DNA from: Bradyrhizobium sp. AZCC 1693
GTDB taxonomy: Bacteria; Pseudomonadota; Alphaproteobacteria; Rhizobiales; Xanthobacteraceae
DNA length: 64,000 nt
Direction: 5' to 3'
Assembly: GCF_036924745.1 (NCBI RefSeq)
Contig: NZ_JAZHSD010000001.1
Span: 2,976,001-3,040,000 of the forward strand
The stretch's first letter is position 1. Every line of letters starts with the position of its first letter. The position numbers were made by a program, and so were the translations under genes. This document shows positions 34,751-44,014 of the stretch, piece by piece. The notes under the pieces are model-generated. The model saw only the letters and a list, made by a program, of their open reading frames with translations. It was not told the DNA's origin and did no database searches.

Positions 34751-36394
34751 TCATTTAACGGTTGCTGGACGAACCGATGCGCTGGGCAGCAGGTGGTTCC
34801 TGTAACGCTCACGAAGCTCGGACTTCCTGATCTTTCCGGTCGCCGTGTGGGGAATTGAATCCATGACGACGTCATCGGGCATCCACCACTTCGCGATCTT
34901 GCCTTCAAGAAATGAAAGGATATCCGCCTTGGTCGCCTCCATGTTCGGATTGAGCTGAACGATGAGAAGCGGCCTTTCGCCCCATTTCGGATGTGAAACC
35001 GCGATCGCCGCGGCCTCCTGTACGGAAGGATGAGCGATAGCGGCATTTTCGACTTCGATGGATGATATCCATTCGCCGCCCGACTTGATAACGTCCTTGG
35101 ATCGATCCGTGATACGCATGTAGGCGTGCTCGTCGATCGTCGCGACGTCGCCGGTATCGAAATAGCCCTCCTTGTCCAGGATCTCGTCATTCAGCCCGTA
35201 GTAGGCCTTGGCAACGCTTGGACCACGCACCTTTAGCCTGCCATACGCCTTTCCGTCGTGGGGAAGCTTCTCGCCGGAGTCATCGGTGATCTTCATTTCA
35301 ACGAGGAAAGGTGCAAAACCCTGGCTGGAAAGCTGGGCAGTTTTCTCCGCGCCGGTCAAATCTGCGAACGGCGGCTTCAGGCTTCCGATCGAGCCGATAG
35401 GTCCCATCTCTGTCATACCCCACCCCTGCCGCGCACAGATGCCCATCCGCTCAAAGGCTTCAATCATCGCAGGCGGCGGCGCCGCGCCACCGATGGTCAA
35501 GTCCCGAAGCGCTGGCAAGCGCAAGTTGTTGGATTCCATATACTGTTGAAGCATGAGCCAGACGGTCGGCACACCGGCCGTAAACGTTACTTTTTCGTCC
35601 GAGAGCAACTCGTACACGGACGCGCCATCGAGCTTCGCGCCAGGGAAAACGATCTTGCTCCCTACCATCGGAGCGTGAAACGCGAGCCCCCAGCTGTTGG
35701 CATGAAAGAGCGGCACAACCGGCAGGACCGTGTCGTTGCAGCTAAGGCCCAGAACGTCTGCCTGCGCGGTCATCAGCGAATGGAGTACATTTGACCGATG
35801 CGAGTACAGGACACCCTTTGGATTCCCCGTCGTGCCTGACGTGTAGCATAACCCGGCGGCGGTGTTTTCGTCGAAGCATTTCCAGGCGAAGTCGCCGTCC
35901 ACGCTGTCGATCCAGTCCTCGTATGCGATCGCACCGCGCAAGGAAGTGCCTGGCATGCTATCGCGATCCGTTAGTATGACGAAGCGCTCGATGACTTCGA
36001 GTTGCGGCGCAAGCTTCTCGAGAAGTGGCACGAAGGTGATATCAGCAAAGATAATGCGGTCACGTGCATGGTTGATGATCCATGCGATCTGCTCGGGGAA
36101 CAGCCGCGGGTTTACGGTGTGACAGACGGCACCGATACCCATGATTCCGTACCAGATCTCAAGGTGTCGCCAAGTGTTCCACGCCAGGGTCGCGACCCGA
36201 TCGCCAAGCACAATGCCGTCGCGATCCAGCCGCTGGGCGACTTTCAGCGCGCGCCTTCTGATCTGGCCATAATTCGTCCGATGGATCGGCCCCTCGACAG
36301 AGCGAGTCACCACCTCTCGGTCCGGATGACAAATCGCGGCGTGATCAATGATTCGCTGACACAGCAACGGCCACTCTTGCATTAAGCCCAGCAC
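34751..36394 (-). CDS. AMP-forming acyl-CoA ligase (medium/long-chain type)
   Basis: About 547 residues. The phosphate-binding AMP motif is LCYTSGTTGNPKGVLYSH, with GWGMTEMGP and YFDTGDVATIDEHAYMRITDRSKDVIKSGGEW for the adenylate and hinge regions; the catalytic Lys is in TATGKIRKSEL. It activates a carboxylic acid as its CoA thioester and opens a leftward operon with a crotonase and a hydroxyacyl-CoA dehydrogenase. I suggest a GTG start at 36394 with GGAG upstream; TTG 36406 or ATG 36382 are alternatives. Confidence 0.9.
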   Translation of the reverse strand: MLGLMQEWPLLCQRIIDHAAICHPDREVVTRSVEGPIHRTNYGQIRRRALKVAQRLDRDGIVLGDRVATLAWNTWRHLEIWYGIMGIGAVCHTVNPRLFPEQIAWIINHARDRIIFADITFVPLLEKLAPQLEVIERFVILTDRDSMPGTSLRGAIAYEDWIDSVDGDFAWKCFDENTAAGLCYTSGTTGNPKGVLYSHRSNVLHSLMTAQADVLGLSCNDTVLPVVPLFHANSWGLAFHAPMVGSKIVFPGAKLDGASVYELLSDEKVTFTAGVPTVWLMLQQYMESNNLRLPALRDLTIGGAAPPPAMIEAFERMGICARQGWGMTEMGPIGSIGSLKPPFADLTGAEKTAQLSSQGFAPFLVEMKITDDSGEKLPHDGKAYGRLKVRGPSVAKAYYGLNDEILDKEGYFDTGDVATIDEHAYMRITDRSKDVIKSGGEWISSIEVENAAIAHPSVQEAAAIAVSHPKWGERPLLIVQLNPNMEATKADILSFLEGKIAKWWMPDDVVMDSIPHTATGKIRKSELRERYRNHLLPSASVRPATVK

Positions 36395-36798
36395 GGGAAG
36401 CTCCAAAAGTTACTGAGACGTCCATTCATCTTTGTATTGGACGTGACCGGCGTGATTGGATGCGATTGCACCACGAGGCTATCGTGCCGCAAAATACAAC
36501 GTTGAAGAACGGCTATTCAGCGGTGGATTCGAACGGGGACAGATCGCCATGCGCCCGATCTAATCGCGAGCATCGCGCATGCCCGCCTGGCTGCCTGCGT
36601 GCGTACCCGCCCAGAAACCGACAACATGCATTGACAGCAGAAGCTTGCTTCCGGCATGCGGCAAGATCGCCCGCGAAAGGCATGGAGACTATTTGCTTGC
36701 TTAAAGCAGATGGCGCACACAGCTATCGCCAACTCGCTACCGCACTTATTCATGGTTGAATTGGCAAATCCGGCAACGTCGTCTTTTAGTCCTGGGTT
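36395..36798. other. Intergenic region between divergent ligase and hydrolase genes
   Basis: No gene is supported. One plus-strand frame reads IASIAHARLAACVRTRPETD near 36560-36630, which could be a decayed piece, but I do not recognise it. Promoters for both flanking genes must lie here or in the following operator-like stretch. Confidence 0.35.
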
Positions 36799-36829
36799 GA
36801 ATGATTATCATCATCCAAGTAGTGATAAC
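36799..36829. promoter_or_regulatory. ATGATTATCATCATC operator-like element
   Basis: ATGATTATCATCATCCAA followed by GTGATA lies 16 bp before the hydrolase start. It contains the ATGAT-T-ATCAT core of the perfect palindrome at 42248-42266, and its ATCATCATCCAA stretch also occurs at 44664-44675. It may be a binding site for one of the two TetR regulators encoded at 41574 and 44015. Confidence 0.5.
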
Positions 36830-36844
36830 GAGGATTGCATAGCC

Positions 36845-37744
36845 ATGCCGGACAGCCCCGCGTCCCCTGCCTTGGACCACATCCGCAGGCGGATGGTCCG
36901 CGCCAACGGGCTCGATTTCCCGATCCTTGAAGCGGGGAGCGGCCCCCTCGTGCTGTGCTTGCACGGCTTTCCCGATCATGCGCAGAGCTGGGTTCACTTC
37001 CTGGATCGTCTCGCGCAGGAAGGATATTGGGCCGTCGCGCCGGTGCTGCGAGGATATTGGGTCGGTGGCGCCGCACCCGACGGATCCTACCGCGCCTTGG
37101 CGACCGGGCAGGATGTACTAGCACTCATCGATGCGCTGGGGGCCGAGCAGGCTGATCTGATCGGCCATGACTTCGGAGCGCGCGCAGTCTACGCCGCGGC
37201 AAGCCTCGATGCGGCCCGCGTCCGCAAGCTTGTCGGGTTGGCAGTCCCCTATGGAAAGGGACTGACGACAGCATTCGTCGCCGATGGCGATCAACAGCGG
37301 CGAAGCTGGTATATGTTCTTCTTCCAGACTCGCCTGGCGGAGACGGCTGTTCAGCTCAACGACTTTGCATTCCTCGACCGGCTCTGGCGAGAATGGTCGC
37401 CTGGGTACGTGCTGCCGCCTGCGGATCGTTCCGCGCTCAACGAGACGTTTGGCCAACCCGGAGTCCTGACCCAGACCCTGGCCTATTACCGGCAGTTGTT
37501 CACGCCGCCGTCTGACCCGGCAGCCCTGGCCCTCGAAGCCCGCGCGAGCGGTCCAATTGCTGTCCCGTCGCTCTATCTGCATGGGGAGGACGACGGCTGC
37601 ATGTCCGCGCAGCTCAGCGAAAGCATGGAGGCGGCGTTCACGAAGGGATTCGAGCGCATCGTGATGCCTGGCGTCGGTCATTTCCTGCATCTTGAACAAC
37701 CCGATGCAGTGTTGAGCCACATCCTGCGCTTCCTGAAATGCTGA
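36845..37744 (+). CDS. Alpha/beta hydrolase (epoxide hydrolase/dehalogenase-like)
   Basis: 299 residues from the ATG at 36845. HGFPDHAQSW is the HGxP oxyanion motif of epoxide hydrolases and dehalogenases. The nucleophile position reads LIGHDFGAR, so an Asp follows the His, as in that group rather than in serine esterases. The acid is probably in LYLHGEDDGC and the base His in PGVGHFLHLEQP. The open frame extends 63 codons upstream without domain content. Divergent from the acyl-CoA ligase operon; an operator-like palindrome core lies just upstream. Confidence 0.83.
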   Translation: MPDSPASPALDHIRRRMVRANGLDFPILEAGSGPLVLCLHGFPDHAQSWVHFLDRLAQEGYWAVAPVLRGYWVGGAAPDGSYRALATGQDVLALIDALGAEQADLIGHDFGARAVYAAASLDAARVRKLVGLAVPYGKGLTTAFVADGDQQRRSWYMFFFQTRLAETAVQLNDFAFLDRLWREWSPGYVLPPADRSALNETFGQPGVLTQTLAYYRQLFTPPSDPAALALEARASGPIAVPSLYLHGEDDGCMSAQLSESMEAAFTKGFERIVMPGVGHFLHLEQPDAVLSHILRFLKC

Positions 37745-37839
37745 TCGGTTCCTCAGGCGCGCGGTCGCCCTTGCTTCCTCGGCATTAACCGACCTCGGTT
37801 CGAACGAAAGCCCAGCGCCCAGTCGAAAAGGACAATTCG

Positions 37840-38823
37840 GTGTCGAAACGGAATCCGATTCTGATCACTGGAGCCGGCGGCGAAGTCGGCTCGGTAAGCA
37901 AGACAATGATCAACATGCTACTGGAGCAGCAGTATCCGGTGCGCGCCTTCGTGAGGCGAGACGACGAGCGGGCGGCGGCGCTTCGACAGATCGGAGCCGA
38001 GGTTTTCGTCGGAGATCTACTCAACGTCGCCGATGTCGCTGCCGCCCTGAAGGGTTGCCGTCGAGTCTACTTCAGCATGAGCTTGAATCCATACTACACC
38101 GACGCGAGCATCCTGATGGCCGCCGCTGCGCGCGCGCAAGGGGACATTGAGGTTTTCGTGAACATCTCGGAATTCGAGCAGTCGTACATGACTTTCGATA
38201 GAATGATCGGCCCGCAGGAGGCGCGACTCGGCTGGCTCGGAGGATTTGTCTCCGAGTGGTCGCCGCAACAGAGAGCCCATTGGGCGTCGGAGCAGGCGTT
38301 AAAGTGGTCCGGCCTGCCGGTCGTCAATATCCGGGCGACCATGTTCGTCGAGAATCCGATCCTTTGCTGGTTTCCGCTAAAGCAGTTGCTTGGTGCGGGC
38401 GAACTCCACCTGCCTTTTGGCACGCAGAAAATCGCGCCAATCGCCGCTTATGATGTTGCCGAGGTTTGCACGAAGGTCCTGATCGATCCCTCGGCGCATA
38501 TATCGATGTCGTATGAGCTCACCGGACCGGAGTTGAAGGACATGCATGGGTTTGCAGAGGATTACGGCGCCGTGCTCGGACGACGTATCTCGTATGTACC
38601 GCAGGACCTGGATGCCTGGATCGAGACGTACATCAATAGTACCATCGCGTCTCGCAGTCCGCATATTGCAGACCACCTGGGAACCATCGCCCGCCTGGTC
38701 GCAGGTGGACGTTATGATGTGGTTAACGATGAGCTTGAGGACTTACTTGGGCGTGCTCCCAAGGTCGTCCGATGGGCCCTCGAACAATCTCCGCGTATTC
38801 GCAAAGCACTGGAGACGGCATGA
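37840..38823 (+). CDS. NmrA/atypical-SDR NAD(P)-binding protein
   Basis: 327 residues starting at GTG (MSKRNPILITGAGGEVG). It has the atypical-SDR glycine motif, VRAFVRRDDE, GDLLNVADVAAAL and ALKWSGLPVVNIRATMF. It is a paralogue of 8401-9318. Here it ends 12 bp before the stop of a convergent HxlR gene; HxlR regulators often control quinone or NAD(P)H-dependent reductases of this kind, so a redox role against quinones or electrophiles is a reasonable inference. Confidence 0.83.
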   Translation: MSKRNPILITGAGGEVGSVSKTMINMLLEQQYPVRAFVRRDDERAAALRQIGAEVFVGDLLNVADVAAALKGCRRVYFSMSLNPYYTDASILMAAAARAQGDIEVFVNISEFEQSYMTFDRMIGPQEARLGWLGGFVSEWSPQQRAHWASEQALKWSGLPVVNIRATMFVENPILCWFPLKQLLGAGELHLPFGTQKIAPIAAYDVAEVCTKVLIDPSAHISMSYELTGPELKDMHGFAEDYGAVLGRRISYVPQDLDAWIETYINSTIASRSPHIADHLGTIARLVAGGRYDVVNDELEDLLGRAPKVVRWALEQSPRIRKALETA

Positions 38824-38835
38824 TCATGCGACAGT

Positions 38836-39270
38836 TCAGGGAACGGATTTGGCACCGGATTTCGCCCGCTGAACCGGCCGACGGGCTATGGCGTCGGCTG
38901 CTTGTTGCAGGTGCCGGAAAGCCTCGTCGTGCTGGAGACCACGATTCAACCTGCCGCCGAGGTGCCGCATGCCCCATCGGCCAAGAGCGAGAACGATGAC
39001 GCCGAGCTCACGGCCTCGGTCGGTAAGAATATAGGCCGCTCGCGGGGGATGGTCGCTGTAGAATTCGCGACGTACAAGGCCGTGTTCCTCAAGCGTCTTT
39101 AGACGATCAGAGAGGACATTGGGCGCCATGCCAGGCAGACCGGCTTGAAGGTCCTGAAATCGCATAGTGCCTGGAAGAAGGTCACGGATAATCAGCAACG
39201 TCCAGCGCGCGCCCACAATGTCGAGCGTTCGCGCAACAGGACAAGACGCATCAAGACTTTTCTTTGCCAT
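38836..39270 (-). CDS. HxlR-family (MarR-like) transcriptional regulator
   Basis: 144 residues. The wHTH signature is complete: CPVARTLDIVGARWTLLIIRDLL, PNVLSDRLKTLEEHGLVRREFY and PPRAAYILTDRGREL. The Cys11 in ASCPVA could act as a redox switch as in HypR/QorR-type members, which is inference. Its promoter region contains TATAGTCAATATA at 39323-39335, a possible autoregulatory site. Convergent with the NmrA-type gene. Confidence 0.88.
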   Translation of the reverse strand: MAKKSLDASCPVARTLDIVGARWTLLIIRDLLPGTMRFQDLQAGLPGMAPNVLSDRLKTLEEHGLVRREFYSDHPPRAAYILTDRGRELGVIVLALGRWGMRHLGGRLNRGLQHDEAFRHLQQAADAIARRPVQRAKSGAKSVP

Positions 39271-39733
39271 TCCGGGCTCAACCTAGCTTGCCGCAACACC
39301 GGCCCCACTGCCTTGCAGATATATAGTCAATATAATTTGAATTGGAACTCCCCTCGGCGGATCCTCGAATGTCAAAATTCTGATGACCGATTTGGGCGGA
39401 GTTAATTCTGGTTTGGAACTTGGGATGGCTGCAATGCAGATGGCGCGGCGGTCATCTGATGGGGCTGACGTTTGAAGCTATCGTGGGGGTGCCGACAGAG
39501 GCGTCCAACGGGAGATTGCTCCCTCCCCGCTATTCGATCTCTCGTGTGATCGCAGCCGGTGTTCGCTTCGGCTGTGCGTGCTTGCACACACAGGTTGGGT
39601 CTCAGCTGGCCCTTCTGCCAGGCGCCCGCTCACCGGCCTTGCCCGGGCCGGTGCGCAGACACTTCATGATGATGTTATCGCCGGACGGATCGTTCCGCAG
39701 TCCTGATCGGGAGCAGATTTGCGATTTTACAAA
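39271..39733. other. Intergenic region with a possible HxlR site and no gene
   Basis: The first 150 bp are A+T-rich and hold the HxlR promoter, with TATAGTCAATATA at 39323-39335. The remainder, up to the fadD-type stop, contains open frames on both strands that show no domain or convincing start. I see no transposon ends. Confidence 0.35.
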
Positions 39734-41425
39734 TCAAGCAGTTGCGGTGGCTTTTAGAGTTTCGTTCCGCAGTTCTCGGCGCAGAATTTTTCCGACGTTG
39801 CTCTTCGGCAGCTCAGACCTAAACTCGACGTGCTTCGGTACCTTGTACGGTGTCAATTGTGTCCCGGCGAAAGCAATAATGTCCTGGGCTCGCAGATTCG
39901 GGTCGAGGCGAACTACGAATACCTTGACCGCTTCGATGGACTTCGGATCGGGGACGCCGATCGCGGCGCATTCCAGGACTCCCGGATGGCTGGCGATCAC
40001 CTCTTCGACTTCGTTTGGATAGACGTTGAAGCCGGAGACAATGATCATGTCCTTCTTACGATCCACGATCTTGGTAAAGCCGTCCGGCGACATCACCCCT
40101 ATATCACCAGTCCGGAAGAAACCGTCGCTTGTCATCGCCCGGGTGGTTTCGTCAGGCCTGTTCCAGTAACCGGCCATCACCTGCGGCCCCTTGCCGCAAA
40201 TCTCGCCAGCTTCGCCAATTGGCACTTCCTTGCCATCATCGTCACGGATCGAAATGTAAGTTGATGGGACAGGCAATCCGATCGTCCCGGAGAACTCTGC
40301 AAGATTTGGCGGCGTCACCGTCAAAGTCGGAGCTGTCTCAGAGAGGCCGTAGCCTTCGGAAAGGACACATCCGGTCGCCGCGAGCCATTTGTCTGCAACG
40401 GTCTTTTGGGTCGCCATCCCGCCACCGATTGCAATCTTTAATTCCGAAAAATCCACCTTCTTGAAGTCGGGATGGTGCAGAAGACCATTGAACAATGTGT
40501 TGACGGCCGGGAAACTATGGACCTTGTGCTTTCGAAGCTCCTTGATGAATCCTGGAATATCCCGCGGATTAACGATCAGAAGGTTGGTGCCGCCCACTCG
40601 CACGGAAAACAGGAAACAGGCAGTGAGCGCGAAGATGTGATAGAGTGGCAGCGCGCAGACTGTCAGGAAGGGCTCGACCAGTGGCGGCTTGCGTAACGCC
40701 GGATTGGTCCAGGCAACAATTTGAAGCACATTGGCCACCATATTGCGGTGGAGCAAGGTTGCACCTTTCGAGACGCCCGTGGTGCCGCCGGTATACTGCA
40801 GAAACGCGACATCGTTCGGGCCAATGTTCGGCTTGTTCAACTTCATCTTGCGACCGGCCGACAGCGCATCCTTGAACGAGATAGCGCCTGGCAGCGAGTA
40901 CGAAGGGACCATCTTCTGGATCTTGCGCACAATAAAGTTGACGAAAACGCCCTTGAGACCAAGCAGATCTCCGATCGCGCTGACGATTATGTGCTTGATA
41001 CTCGTCCGCGGCAGCACCTTCTCCAGGGTCGTCGCAAAGTTCTCTAAAATAACAATCGCCTCCGCGCCGGAATCGTTGAGCTGATGCTCGAGTTCCCGCG
41101 GAGTGTAAAGAGGATTGACGTTCACGACCGCATAACCCGCACGCAAGGCGGCAGCTACCGCGACAGGGTTTTGCAGAACGTTTGGCATCATGATCGCAAC
41201 CCGGGCGCCCTTCGCGAGCCCCCTGCTTTGCAGGTAAGCGCCGATACCGGCTGACATCTTGTCAAGCTGGCCGTAGGTGATCGCCTTGTCCATGCAGATC
41301 GCAGCTTTGCGATCCGCAAACGTCGTAAAGCTTTCTTCGAATAGTTCGATCAACGAACGGTACTGGTTGACATCGACGTCGGCGGGAACTCCCTCCGGAT
41401 ACTGCTGTAGCCAAAAGCGCTTCAC
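39734..41425 (-). CDS. Long-chain fatty acid-CoA ligase (FadD-like)
   Basis: 563 residues, the usual length of FadD. AMP-binding motif FLQYTGGTTGVSKGATLLH, then YGLSETAPTLT, FRTGDIGVMSPDGFTKIVDRKKDMIIVSGFNVYPNEVEE (FACS signature) and the catalytic Lys in LPKSNVGKILRRELR. It activates fatty acids for beta-oxidation or uptake. It stands alone, leftward, 149 bp after (in its direction) the TetR gene that starts at 42176, and may belong to that regulon. Confidence 0.92.
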   Translation of the reverse strand: MKRFWLQQYPEGVPADVDVNQYRSLIELFEESFTTFADRKAAICMDKAITYGQLDKMSAGIGAYLQSRGLAKGARVAIMMPNVLQNPVAVAAALRAGYAVVNVNPLYTPRELEHQLNDSGAEAIVILENFATTLEKVLPRTSIKHIIVSAIGDLLGLKGVFVNFIVRKIQKMVPSYSLPGAISFKDALSAGRKMKLNKPNIGPNDVAFLQYTGGTTGVSKGATLLHRNMVANVLQIVAWTNPALRKPPLVEPFLTVCALPLYHIFALTACFLFSVRVGGTNLLIVNPRDIPGFIKELRKHKVHSFPAVNTLFNGLLHHPDFKKVDFSELKIAIGGGMATQKTVADKWLAATGCVLSEGYGLSETAPTLTVTPPNLAEFSGTIGLPVPSTYISIRDDDGKEVPIGEAGEICGKGPQVMAGYWNRPDETTRAMTSDGFFRTGDIGVMSPDGFTKIVDRKKDMIIVSGFNVYPNEVEEVIASHPGVLECAAIGVPDPKSIEAVKVFVVRLDPNLRAQDIIAFAGTQLTPYKVPKHVEFRSELPKSNVGKILRRELRNETLKATATA

Positions 41426-41573
41426 GATATTTCCCCCTGCAGAAAAGCCGCTCTTGCGGTCGCGTTCGATTTGCTCCCCCTGCCAGGGCGCCCGAATGCA
41501 GCCTGGACGGAGAGACCCATAGCGGGCGGCACAACCAAGCTCGCAGATCGAGCGCCACTTCAGTGACGAAGCA

Positions 41574-42176
41574 TCAGTCCTGACCTCTTGGACCGCTCCC
41601 GCCCCGCCGCGGCCTATTTGAACTCACCGCGCTTTTCCGGCACCGCTCTGTTGCGGTCGTAAGCAACTCACGGCCAAGGCTGCTCGACGCCGGCATCGCT
41701 CTGGCCAGAACCATCGCCCCGAGCATGCGACAAACCACATCGACCGCCTCAGCACGCCCGGATGGCGTCTTGGGCAACAGATTTTCAACCGACGAGATCA
41801 TCCGCTCAACACCATCGGCGAAAACGCTTTTGATGGCATCCGGCTGTCGCGCGACCTCGCCTGCCAGTGCAGCCGCCGGACATGTCGAGCCTGGCGCGTT
41901 CCGGGCTTCCTCCGACAGATACGACGTAGCGAATTCGTCCAAGGTCGGCATTCGTTCCCGCACGCCATCCATCTGTCGGAATGCGTAGTCGAGTGCCTCG
42001 CCCGCTAACGCGCCTTTCGATTCAAAGTGATTGTAGAAGCCGCCATGCGTGAACCCCGCGGCCTTCATCAGGTCGTTGACCGAGATGCCATCGAAACCAC
42101 CCTCGCGAAAAAGCCTTGAGGCCTTCGCGACAACCTTTTGCCGATTCTTCTGGGCCTGATTCTCTGAAATCCGCAC
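41574..42176 (-). CDS. TetR-family transcriptional regulator
   Basis: About 201 residues from a GTG with GGAG upstream (MRISENQAQKNRQK); the frame continues to an ATG at 42239, but that would include the operator region. HTH: GISVNDLMKAAGFTHGGFYNHFESKGAL. The ligand domain has CPAAALAGEVAR, as in the 6425 and 44015 regulators. Divergent from the tautomerase/SDR pair; the 120-bp space holds a perfect 19-bp palindrome and a second related site, so it probably represses itself and that pair. Confidence 0.87.
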   Translation of the reverse strand: MRISENQAQKNRQKVVAKASRLFREGGFDGISVNDLMKAAGFTHGGFYNHFESKGALAGEALDYAFRQMDGVRERMPTLDEFATSYLSEEARNAPGSTCPAAALAGEVARQPDAIKSVFADGVERMISSVENLLPKTPSGRAEAVDVVCRMLGAMVLARAMPASSSLGRELLTTATERCRKSAVSSNRPRRGGSGPRGQD

Positions 42177-42207
42177 GATCAATTCTCCAGCCACCGCCTG
42201 GTAACAA

Positions 42208-42224
42208 TGATATACATCATCATT
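42208..42224. promoter_or_regulatory. Second TetR-type operator in the tautomerase promoter region
   Basis: TGATATACATCATCATT, related to the TGATATGTATATCATCA site at 44654 and to the right arm of the palindrome at 42248. It is placed to control the leftward tetR transcript. Confidence 0.5.
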
Positions 42225-42247
42225 AATGGTTGACAACACCGTTTAAT

Positions 42248-42266
42248 AATGATGATTATCATCATT
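42248..42266. promoter_or_regulatory. Perfect 19-bp palindrome (TetR operator)
   Basis: AATGATGATTATCATCATT: two nine-base arms that are exact reverse complements about a single central T. It lies 30 bp before the tautomerase ATG and 71 bp from the divergent tetR start. Confidence 0.75.
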
Positions 42267-42296
42267 GTAAGATAGACGCCAGCTTCAGGAGGAAGA

Positions 42297-42737
42297 ATGC
42301 CGTTTTGGAAGATATATCACCCGGTTGGCGCCTTCACCGCTGAAGACAAACGCGCCTTGTCACAGCGGATTACCGAACTTTATCGCGCACTCCCAAAGTT
42401 CTACGTCATCGTCGTTTTTCAGGAGGTTGCGCCCGAGTCCTTCTACATGGGCGGCGAGGAGGCGCGCAATTTCGTTCGCATCTGGGTAGACCACATCGCA
42501 CGGTCATTCCCGCCTGACGCCAAGAAGCTAAAAGCCAAATGGATGGGCTGGGCGGAAAAGGCGCTGGCGCCCTACATCAAGGATCGCGGCAGAGATTGGG
42601 AAATCCATATCGACGAAACGCCTTTTGATCTCTGGCAGATTCAAGGCATGCCCGCGCCACCGCCAAATTCCGAATATGAGAAACTCTGGCTCGAAGAAAA
42701 CAAGCCAGTGCCGTATCCGATTCAAGAACCGGCCTAG
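42297..42737 (+). CDS. Tautomerase-superfamily protein, cis-CaaD-like
   Basis: 146 residues beginning MPFWKIYHPVG, so removal of Met leaves the N-terminal Pro used as catalytic base in this superfamily. The FQEVAPESFYMGGEEARNF segment and overall length match the cis-3-chloroacrylic acid dehalogenase/Cg10062 group. From memory of cis-CaaD, its His28 is Tyr here and its Glu114 position is not acidic, so hydrolytic dehalogenation is doubtful and another tautomerase or decarboxylase-like activity is more likely. A strong AGGAGGA site precedes the ATG, and the next gene (an SDR) follows 32 bp later in the same operon. Confidence 0.8.
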   Translation: MPFWKIYHPVGAFTAEDKRALSQRITELYRALPKFYVIVVFQEVAPESFYMGGEEARNFVRIWVDHIARSFPPDAKKLKAKWMGWAEKALAPYIKDRGRDWEIHIDETPFDLWQIQGMPAPPPNSEYEKLWLEENKPVPYPIQEPA

Positions 42738-42769
42738 ATCCATGCCGATTGTTGGAGGCCTAGAATAAG

Positions 42770-43576
42770 ATGAGCAACCATCACCGTTTTGCAGTTGTCA
42801 CCGGTGCTTCGTCGGGGATTGGCGTTGCTTATGCCGAACGAATGGCGGAACGCGGCTACGATTTGATTCTCGTCGCCCGTCGTCGAGATCGGCTAGAGGA
42901 CGTTGCCAAGAGAATCAAGATTAAGACAAAGCGCGCGGTCGAAATCGTGGCTGCTGACCTGGCCGATGCGAAGGATCTGTTGCGCGTTGAAGCGCTACTA
43001 ACCGAGCGAGAGGACATCGACGTCCTGATCAACAATGCCGGCCTCGGCGCGCTCGGGCCGACCTCGAAAGTACCCGCTGATGCGCTAGAGAACCTGATCA
43101 AGATCAATGTTCTGGCGTTGACGCGACTGACTCATGCCGTCCTGCCGGGCTTCCTGCGGCGCAACTCCGGGACGATCATCAACATCGCTTCCATGATCGC
43201 GGTCATGCCGACGCCTTCGGGTGCAGGTTATTCCGGCTCCAAGGCATATGTTTTGAATTTCGCGCGCTCGCTCCAGATGGAGCTTGCCAAGACAAGCATC
43301 ATTGTTCAGGCGGTGCTTCCCGGTCCGGTTCGCACCGAATTTTTTGAAGCATCCGGTCTTACTACGGCTCCTTTCCCCGACGAACTGTTTATGTCTCCGC
43401 AGGAATTGGTCGACACCGCACTCCAGGCGCTGGACCGGCGTGAGCTCGTTTGCTTTCCGTCGCTGGAGAATGAAGTGCACTGGACAACCTTTGAGGACGC
43501 TCGCATTGCATTGAGCCGCGCACTCATGCAGTCGGGTCGCCCGGCAACGAGGTATTCAGAGGACACTCCGTCGTAA
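42770..43576 (+). CDS. SDR-family oxidoreductase (DltE-like)
   Basis: 268-residue classical SDR: TGASSGIGVAYAERMAERGYDLILVARR, NNAGLGALG, INIASMIAVMPT and YSGSKAY (Tyr-x3-Lys), typical of the DltE/YqjQ branch. It follows the tautomerase gene by 32 bp and is presumably controlled by the same palindrome and TetR regulator. The substrate is unknown. Confidence 0.88.
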   Translation: MSNHHRFAVVTGASSGIGVAYAERMAERGYDLILVARRRDRLEDVAKRIKIKTKRAVEIVAADLADAKDLLRVEALLTEREDIDVLINNAGLGALGPTSKVPADALENLIKINVLALTRLTHAVLPGFLRRNSGTIINIASMIAVMPTPSGAGYSGSKAYVLNFARSLQMELAKTSIIVQAVLPGPVRTEFFEASGLTTAPFPDELFMSPQELVDTALQALDRRELVCFPSLENEVHWTTFEDARIALSRALMQSGRPATRYSEDTPS

Positions 43577-43811
43577 GCAGCCTGGCTGCTATCGACTTAG
43601 CCCGGTTGAAGCCACAATAAGAATCCGCTCGTATGTCCCCTAGTACCCGCGGGGTCACGCGTCGTTATCGCCAGTCCCGATGCCGCCTGCTACTAGATAA
43701 AATTCCGCGATGGTCGAACCGCCCTTCTCGGCAACGCTAAAAGCCGCATAAACTCCGCGGATCAGTCGTCTCTTTCGGGCCAATTATGCCCCGCACCCAT
43801 CATTAATCCCA
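43577..43811. other. Intergenic region, possibly decayed coding DNA
   Basis: One leftward frame reads AAFSVAEKGGSTIAEFYLVA and has a coding look, but it has no start or recognisable family. Nothing else is seen. Confidence 0.3.
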
Positions 43812-43994
43812 TTACAGACGTCCCATGTCCTTCAATGACTTGATCGCGCCAACCGTGTCGTTATGAATGGGCGACTCAATCGTCTGATCGACAGTATGGG
43901 CAGGTGCCTTTACTGGATAGCTCAAACCACAAGCAATCATCGCAGCAGCGAACCCAAACAAAACCACAATCAACAACTTCGTATAACTGAACAT
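43812..43994 (-). CDS. Possible small exported or lipoprotein (60 aa)
   Basis: MFSYTKLLIVVLFGFAAAMI is a good signal sequence and is followed by ACG, a potential lipobox Cys. The remaining 38 residues are polar. GAGAAG lies a few bases before the ATG, 20 bp after the stop of the TetR gene in the same direction. Without homologues in mind I cannot assign a role, and a chance frame is possible. Confidence 0.4.
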   Translation of the reverse strand: MFSYTKLLIVVLFGFAAAMIACGLSYPVKAPAHTVDQTIESPIHNDTVGAIKSLKDMGRL

Positions 43995-44014
43995 AATACT
44001 TCTCGAGTAGCTGA

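Noticed and set aside
39420..40022. 200-residue rightward frame after the HxlR region
   Set aside because: The second half is antisense to the FadD-like gene and the first half matches no family.
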